40,091 nucleotides of DNA. Source: Actinomadura sp. BRA 177 (GTDB lineage: Bacteria; Actinomycetota; Actinomycetes; Streptosporangiales; Streptosporangiaceae). Shown here one piece after another: positions 35,651 to 40,091 of this stretch. The stretch lies in assembly GCF_013372625.1 (NCBI RefSeq), contig NZ_JABXFD010000650.1, positions 1 to 40,091 on the forward strand, read 5' to 3'. The position numbers and the translations under genes were made by a program. The notes under the pieces are model-generated. The model did no database searches and was not told the DNA's origin. It worked only from the letters and a program-made list of their open reading frames with translations. The first letter of the stretch is position 1, and every line of letters starts with the position of its first letter.

Positions 35651-37215
35651 TGCTCGTCGGTGTTGACATGGGCGCCCATGCGACGGGTGTCGGTGCCGTA
35701 GTCGACCAGCAGCGCCGTCAGGTACGGCGACCGGCCGTCGAGCGAGGCACGCAGCGAGACCGACGGGATGCCGTCGACCCGGACGGCGCTGGGCAGCGGC
35801 CCGGTCAGGTAGGCGAGCCGGTTCGGGTCCGCCTGGTCCTCGTTGACGAGGAGCTGCTCGGCGGTGCGGGTCTTGCCCGCGTCCACGAACGACTGCGTCT
35901 CACCGTGCCGGGGCCAGAGGCCGAGCGCGCCGGGCTGCCCGGACGGCCCGGCGTTCAGGCTCAGCGGGACGGTACGGGTGCCGGGGACGGGCCAGTCCCG
36001 CGCCGTCTCCCATGTCCCGTCCGCGTGCTGGACGTCGACGCGCGGCTCGTGCTCGATCCCGTTGCGGATGCCGTAGAGGTACCGGTCGAACCAGTGCAGC
36101 GTCTGCCGCAGCCACTCCTCGACCCGCCACCGGAACGGCGTCGAGTGGTTGCCCTGGTGCAGCCACAGCTTGAGCGGGACGCCGGTCTTCTTGAGGGCGT
36201 TCCACCACTGCACCGAGTTCTTGATCTTGACGTTCCAGTCGTTGAGCCCGTGCACGACCATGACGGCGGCGCGCACCTTCCGCGCCTGGCCGACGTAGTC
36301 GCGCTCGACCCAGACCTTGGAGTAGTCGCCGGTCTCGCGGTCCTGCGCCGCCTCGATCCCGTCGATGACCTGCTCGCAGACCTCGGGGTTCTCGCGGGTC
36401 AGCACCGCCTTGGCCAGGACGTCCAGGTCCTCGCCCTGGTAGCCGCCGGGCGCGACCACGCCGCCGCCCGCGCGGTAGTAGTCGTACCAGCTGGAGATCC
36501 CGGCGATCGGGACGATGGCCTTCAGCCCCTCGACGCCGGTGGCGGCGGCCATGTTCGGCAGCGTCCCGTCGTAGGACTGGCCGATCATGCCGACGTTGCC
36601 GGTGGACCAGGACGCCTTCACCGGCGTCCCGTCCGGCGCCCAGCCGCGGGCGCGGCCGTTCAGCCAGTCCACCGCGGCCTTGGCGCCCGCCTGCTCGCTG
36701 CGGTCCCCGGACGTGGGGCAGCCGGTCGAGCCGCCCGTCCCGATGCTGTCGAGGTCGGCGACCGCGTACCCGCGCGGCAGGAAGTAGTTGTCGTAGTACC
36801 CGGGGAAGATCTCGGCGAGGTTGCGCGCCGAGCTCGTCAGCGCGTGCCGCTGCGCGTCGCCGATGTCGACGGGATGGTTCGGGACGTTGTTGATGCCGGC
36901 CCAGTACGGGCTCGGCTCCAGGATCGTCGGGACCTTCAGCCCGGCGGTGTCGGTCTCCTTGGGGCGCATGATCCGCATCTGCACGCGGTCCCGCACGCCG
37001 TCGCGGTCGCTGTCGGCCGTGGTCTCGATGTTGACGGTCTGGGTGACGGCGTCGGCACGGGAGAACACCGGCTGCGTCTCGCCGTCCTTCACGGTTACCT
37101 GGGGGGTGCCGTCCCTTGTGGGGACGTCCGCCGCCGCGGGGAGCGCGGTCGTGGCGAGCAGCGCGGCCGTGACGGTGATCACGCCGATGCCGCCGCCGGG
37201 GAGGCGTCGTTTCAT
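35605..37215 (-). pseudogene. Secreted Xaa-Pro dipeptidyl-peptidase (S15), 3'-truncated by a mobile-element remnant
   Basis: 536 residues from the ATG at 37215 (AGGAG 7 bases upstream). A Sec signal peptide (1-30, cut after AAA) precedes an S15/CocE alpha/beta-hydrolase domain with nucleophile Ser214 (GMIGQSYDGTLP), Asp326 (HGLNDWN) and His357 (HQGNHSTPFR). Family members remove N-terminal X-Pro dipeptides from peptides. The C-terminal jelly-roll domain begins (near 430) but stops after VDYGTDTRR, where about 100 residues are expected. The last ~24 residues (GAHVNTDEQSLRMANRYIQS) come from the tnpB remnant. The triad is intact but folding without the jelly roll is doubtful; I treat it as a probable pseudogene. 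Confidence 0.8.
35667..35680. repeat. 14-bp perfect palindrome at the peptidase/remnant junction
   Basis: CATGGGCGCCCATG is its own reverse complement and lies where the S15 reading frame leaves its family. It may be part of the lost element's left-end hairpin or a rearrangement scar. Confidence 0.5.
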
Positions 37216-37429
37216 CTGTGGGCTCCTGGGGGGGTGTGAGCCTGGGAATGTTGATCACGGTCGCACCGGCGCCACGGGTTGTCCAGAGCCGTGCACGCCG
37301 TGATTACGCCGTGAGCGGAGCGGGGAAGCCCGGCGGGCGGGGCGGCGTTGTGCGGGCCGGATACTGAGATGCTTACTTGATTACGCCGATGACGATGATG
37401 TCGGCGGCAGGGACCCTCCGGAGGCAGAT

Positions 37430-39376
37430 GTGGGGATGCCAGGCAACGGCTGGCAGGTGATGGCCTCGTTCCGCAAGGACAGCTCCGTCACCCAGCAGAA
37501 GCTCAAGCCCGGCACCGTCGGGCGGATCGCGGGGTACGCCCGTCCCTACGTCCGCGAGCTGGTGATCTTCCTCGCGCTGAACTCGCTGGCCGCGGTGATC
37601 GTCGTCGCGAACCCGCTGCTGCTGAAGTCGATCATCGACAGCGGCATCGTGCCCGGCCGGCAGGACGTCGTGATCTGGCTCGCCGTCGCGGTCGCGGGGC
37701 TCGCGTTCGTGGAGGCGGTGCTCGGCCTCGCGCAGCGCTGGTTCTCGGCGCGCATCGGCGAGGGGCTGATCTACGACCTGCGCAGCCAGGTCTTCGCGCA
37801 CGTCCAGCGGCAGCCGGTCGCGTTCTTCATGCGGGCGCAGACGGGCTCGCTCGTCAGCCGCCTCAACAACGACGTGATCGGCGCGCAGCGCGCCCTCACC
37901 ACCACGCTGTCGTCGGTGGTGTCCAACGTGATCAGCCTGCTCCTGGTGCTGGCCACGATGCTGTTCCTGTCGTGGCAGGTGACGCTGATCGCGCTGCTGC
38001 TGCTCCCGATCTTCATCCTGCCGGCCAAGTGGGTCGGCAAGCGCCTGCAGCGCGTCAGCCGCGAGCAGATGGTGCTGGACGCCGAGATGGGCTCGCTGAT
38101 GACCGAGCGGTTCAACGTCGCCGGCGCGATGCTCGCCAAGCTGTACGGGCGGCCCGCCGAGGAGGAGGAGAACTTCTCCGGCCGCGCCGCCCGCGTCCGC
38201 GACGTCGGGATCATCGCCGCCATGTACGGGCGGGTGTTCTTCACCGCGCTGACGCTGGTCGCGGCGCTCGCCACCGCCATGGTCTACGGCGTCGGCGGCG
38301 TCCTCGCCGTCAACGGCACCCTCCAGCTCGGCACGCTCGTCGCCCTCGCGACCCTGCTGACCCGGATGTACGGGCCGCTGACCGCGCTGTCGAACGTCCA
38401 CGTGGACGTCATGACGGCGCTCGTCAGCTTCGACCGGGTCTTCGAGGTGCTCGACCTCAAGCCGCTGATCCGCGACCGCGACGACGCCCGCACGCTCGGC
38501 GAGGAGCGCACGCCGTCCACGAGCCTGACGAAGGCCCCGTCGATCGAGTTCGACCACGTCCGGTTCGCCTACCCTGCGGCGGACGAGGTGTCGCTGGCCT
38601 CGCTGGAGTCGATCGCCCGCACCGACACCTCGCCCGGCCGGGAAGTCCTGCACGACGTCGACTTCAAGGCCGGGCCGGGGCAGCTCGTCGCGCTCGTCGG
38701 GCCGTCCGGGGCGGGCAAGTCGACGATCACGCACCTGGTGTCGCGGCTGTACGACGTGTCCGGCGGCGCCATCCGCGTCGGCGGCGCCGACGTCCGCGAC
38801 GTGACCCTGGAGTCGCTGCGCGCCGAGATCGGCGTCGTCAGCCAGGACGCGCACCTGTTCCACGACTCGATCCGCGAGAACATGCGCTACGCGCGCCCGG
38901 ACGCGACCGACGAGGAGATCCTGGCGGCCGTGGACGCGGCGCACATCGGCGACCTCGTCGCCGAGATGCCCGACGGCCTCGACACCGTCGTCGGCGACCG
39001 CGGCTACCGCCTGTCGGGCGGCGAGAAGCAGCGCCTCGCGATCGCGCGGCTGCTGCTCAAGGCGCCGTCCGTCGTCGTGCTGGACGAGGCGACCGCGCAC
39101 CTGGACTCGGAGTCCGAGGCGGCCGTGCAGCGGGCGCTGCGCACCGCCCTCGCCGGCCGGACGTCGCTGGTGATCGCGCACCGGCTGTCCACGATCCGCG
39201 AGGCCGACCAGATCCTGGTGGTCGACGGCGGCCGGGTCGCCGAGCGCGGCCGGCACGAGGAGCTGCTGCTGGCGGGCGGCCTGTACGCCGAGCTGTACCG
39301 CCCCCAGTTCTCGCACCAGCGGGACGGGGAGTGGCGGGACGGGGAGCGGCGGGCCGAGCCGCTCGGCGCCGAGTAG
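37430..39376 (+). CDS. ABC exporter, fused membrane and ATPase domains
   Basis: 648 residues. Six membrane helices in about 30-330 (ABC type IV exporter fold), then an ATPase domain from about 365: GPSGAGKST (Walker A), VSQDAHLFHDSIRENM (Q-loop), YRLSGGEKQRLAIARLLLKAPSVVVLDEAT (signature and Walker B) and VIAHRLSTI (switch). A 25-residue insert before Walker A (DEVSLASLESIARTDTSPGR) is a little unusual. It should work as a homodimer, or with a partner outside the window; multidrug or lipid export is the usual role. GTG start with GGAGG upstream. Convergent with the sulfotransferase gene, 6 bases apart. Confidence 0.93.
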   Translation: MGMPGNGWQVMASFRKDSSVTQQKLKPGTVGRIAGYARPYVRELVIFLALNSLAAVIVVANPLLLKSIIDSGIVPGRQDVVIWLAVAVAGLAFVEAVLGLAQRWFSARIGEGLIYDLRSQVFAHVQRQPVAFFMRAQTGSLVSRLNNDVIGAQRALTTTLSSVVSNVISLLLVLATMLFLSWQVTLIALLLLPIFILPAKWVGKRLQRVSREQMVLDAEMGSLMTERFNVAGAMLAKLYGRPAEEEENFSGRAARVRDVGIIAAMYGRVFFTALTLVAALATAMVYGVGGVLAVNGTLQLGTLVALATLLTRMYGPLTALSNVHVDVMTALVSFDRVFEVLDLKPLIRDRDDARTLGEERTPSTSLTKAPSIEFDHVRFAYPAADEVSLASLESIARTDTSPGREVLHDVDFKAGPGQLVALVGPSGAGKSTITHLVSRLYDVSGGAIRVGGADVRDVTLESLRAEIGVVSQDAHLFHDSIRENMRYARPDATDEEILAAVDAAHIGDLVAEMPDGLDTVVGDRGYRLSGGEKQRLAIARLLLKAPSVVVLDEATAHLDSESEAAVQRALRTALAGRTSLVIAHRLSTIREADQILVVDGGRVAERGRHEELLLAGGLYAELYRPQFSHQRDGEWRDGERRAEPLGAE

Positions 39377-39382
39377 CGCCGC

Positions 39383-40091
39383 TCAGGGGCCGGTCTGGTA
39401 GCCGAGCCGCCGCAGCTCGGGGCCGGCGACCTTCTCGACCTGCGCGGCCTGCCGCGGGGTGAGCCGGTCGCGCCACGACCCGACCCCGCCGTCGCTCGCC
39501 TCGCCGACCCGGACCAGGCCCGAGAACGCCGTCTTCGGGATCGGCGCGTCGAGGTACTCCGCCAGGCCGGCGGCGACGTTGCGCGGCCGCGCCACCAGTT
39601 CCTCGTACCGGACGGTGAGCAGCTGCTCCTCGGGGACCTGCTGCCGCAGCTTCGCGCTGAGCCGCACCGAGCCGCGCCAGCGCAGCGCGCACTTCACGGC
39701 GGTCGCCGCGCGCGGCCAGCGGTTGCGGTCGGTGTGGTCCTCCACGCCGAAGAACGGGTTCGGGAACACCGTGTCGAGGTTGGCCAGGCCCGGCTTGAAC
39801 CAGGCGAGGCAGCGCTCGTCGTCCAGCATGTCGGCGACGGCGTCGCGGCCGTCCCGGATCACCTGGACGAGCTGGGCGTCGGGGAAGGCGTCCAGCAGCA
39901 CGTCGGCGCTGTAGAGCAGGTCGGGGGAGGCGTCGGCGAACCGGGCGAGCCCCTGCGGGTCCACACACGGCTTGGGCAGCTCGCCCTCGGGCACCCGGCG
40001 GCCGGGCGGGACGGGCCGGCGCCCGGTGCCCCGGCTCTTTGACCCCACTGGCGCTGCCGACCAAAGGGACAACGCACACACCCGCACGCCC
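39383..40091 (-). CDS. Sulfotransferase family protein, 5' end missing
   Basis: About 235 residues, with the frame open to the window edge. DAFPDAQLVQVIRDGRDAVADML is the 3'-phosphate (PAPS) binding motif of bacterial sulfotransferases; later ALRWRGSVRLSAKL, LLTVRYEELVARPR and the C-terminal TPRQAAQVEKVAGPELRRLGY also fit. The 5'-phosphosulfate loop (GxxRSGTT-like) is not in the part shown; the ~40 residues nearest the edge are Arg/Pro-rich and do not look like the family, so either the start lies outside or the edge sequence is poor. The acceptor is unknown. Confidence 0.75.
   Translation of the reverse strand, partial: GVRVCALSLWSAAPVGSKSRGTGRRPVPPGRRVPEGELPKPCVDPQGLARFADASPDLLYSADVLLDAFPDAQLVQVIRDGRDAVADMLDDERCLAWFKPGLANLDTVFPNPFFGVEDHTDRNRWPRAATAVKCALRWRGSVRLSAKLRQQVPEEQLLTVRYEELVARPRNVAAGLAEYLDAPIPKTAFSGLVRVGEASDGGVGSWRDRLTPRQAAQVEKVAGPELRRLGYQTGP

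Noticed and set aside
35376..35701. Plus-strand ORFs of 72-78 codons between the crotonase gene and the S15 peptidase
   Set aside because: They are antisense to the tnpB remnant, have no ribosome site and no recognisable protein features.

Overview
The window is very GC-rich DNA from an actinomycete, most like the Thermomonosporaceae/Streptosporangiales (Actinomadura-type); this placement rests on gene content and codon use, not on a search. Almost every codon ends in G or C, GTG starts are common, stop/start overlaps (ATGA, GTGA) are frequent, and many genes seem to begin right at their transcription start, with a TANNNT -10 box 6-8 bases before the start codon. The window holds about 35 protein genes and no rRNA, tRNA or CRISPR that I can see. 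The first ~230 bases are G-homopolymer-rich and look like a poor contig edge.

Layout: (1) 1-3665, minus strand: tkt-tal-pgi (pentose phosphate pathway and glycolysis; pgi runs off the edge). (2) 4141-7451, plus: ctaB, a PrsW-type membrane protease and ctaA (heme A synthesis). (3) 7456-10050, minus: polX and an orphan proteasome beta subunit. (4) 10175-11497: an IS200/IS605-type element with only tnpB and its omega-RNA end. (5) 11576-14220, minus: ABC ATPase, ABC permease and an EamA exporter. (6) 14393-20001, plus: arginine deiminase operon arcA-arcB-arcC, an amino-acid permease and a universal stress protein. (7) 20073-26735, plus: the complete SUF iron-sulfur operon sufR-B-D-Rieske-C-S-U-T, preceded by an iron box and a SufR-type operator. 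(8) 26869-28703: a two-component system. (9) 29184-31240: three tandem AIM24 paralogues. (10) 31291-35230: VOC protein (minus), ABC-F ATPase behind a leader ORF and stem-loop, a 70-residue HTH protein and a crotonase-fold enzyme. (11) 35326-37215: a decayed tnpB/omega-RNA remnant that replaces the 3' end of a secreted S15 peptidase gene. (12) 37430 to the end: an ABC exporter and the C-terminal part of a sulfotransferase.

The backbone (tkt/tal, ctaB, ctaA, ABC pair, sufR-suf, ABC-F plus small HTH plus enoyl-CoA hydratase) follows the order I recall from Mycobacterium tuberculosis Rv1449c-Rv1473A. The polX-prcB-IS-eamA block, the arc-permease-usp block and the two-component/AIM24 block look like accessory inserts in that backbone.

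No obviously new multi-gene defence or biosynthetic system is visible. The best leads are the two TnpB/omega-RNA loci (one intact, one a gene-truncating remnant that keeps its 3' scaffold), the possible attenuation leader of the ABC-F gene, the double iron/Fe-S control region of the suf operon, the orphan proteasome subunit and the AIM24 trio.
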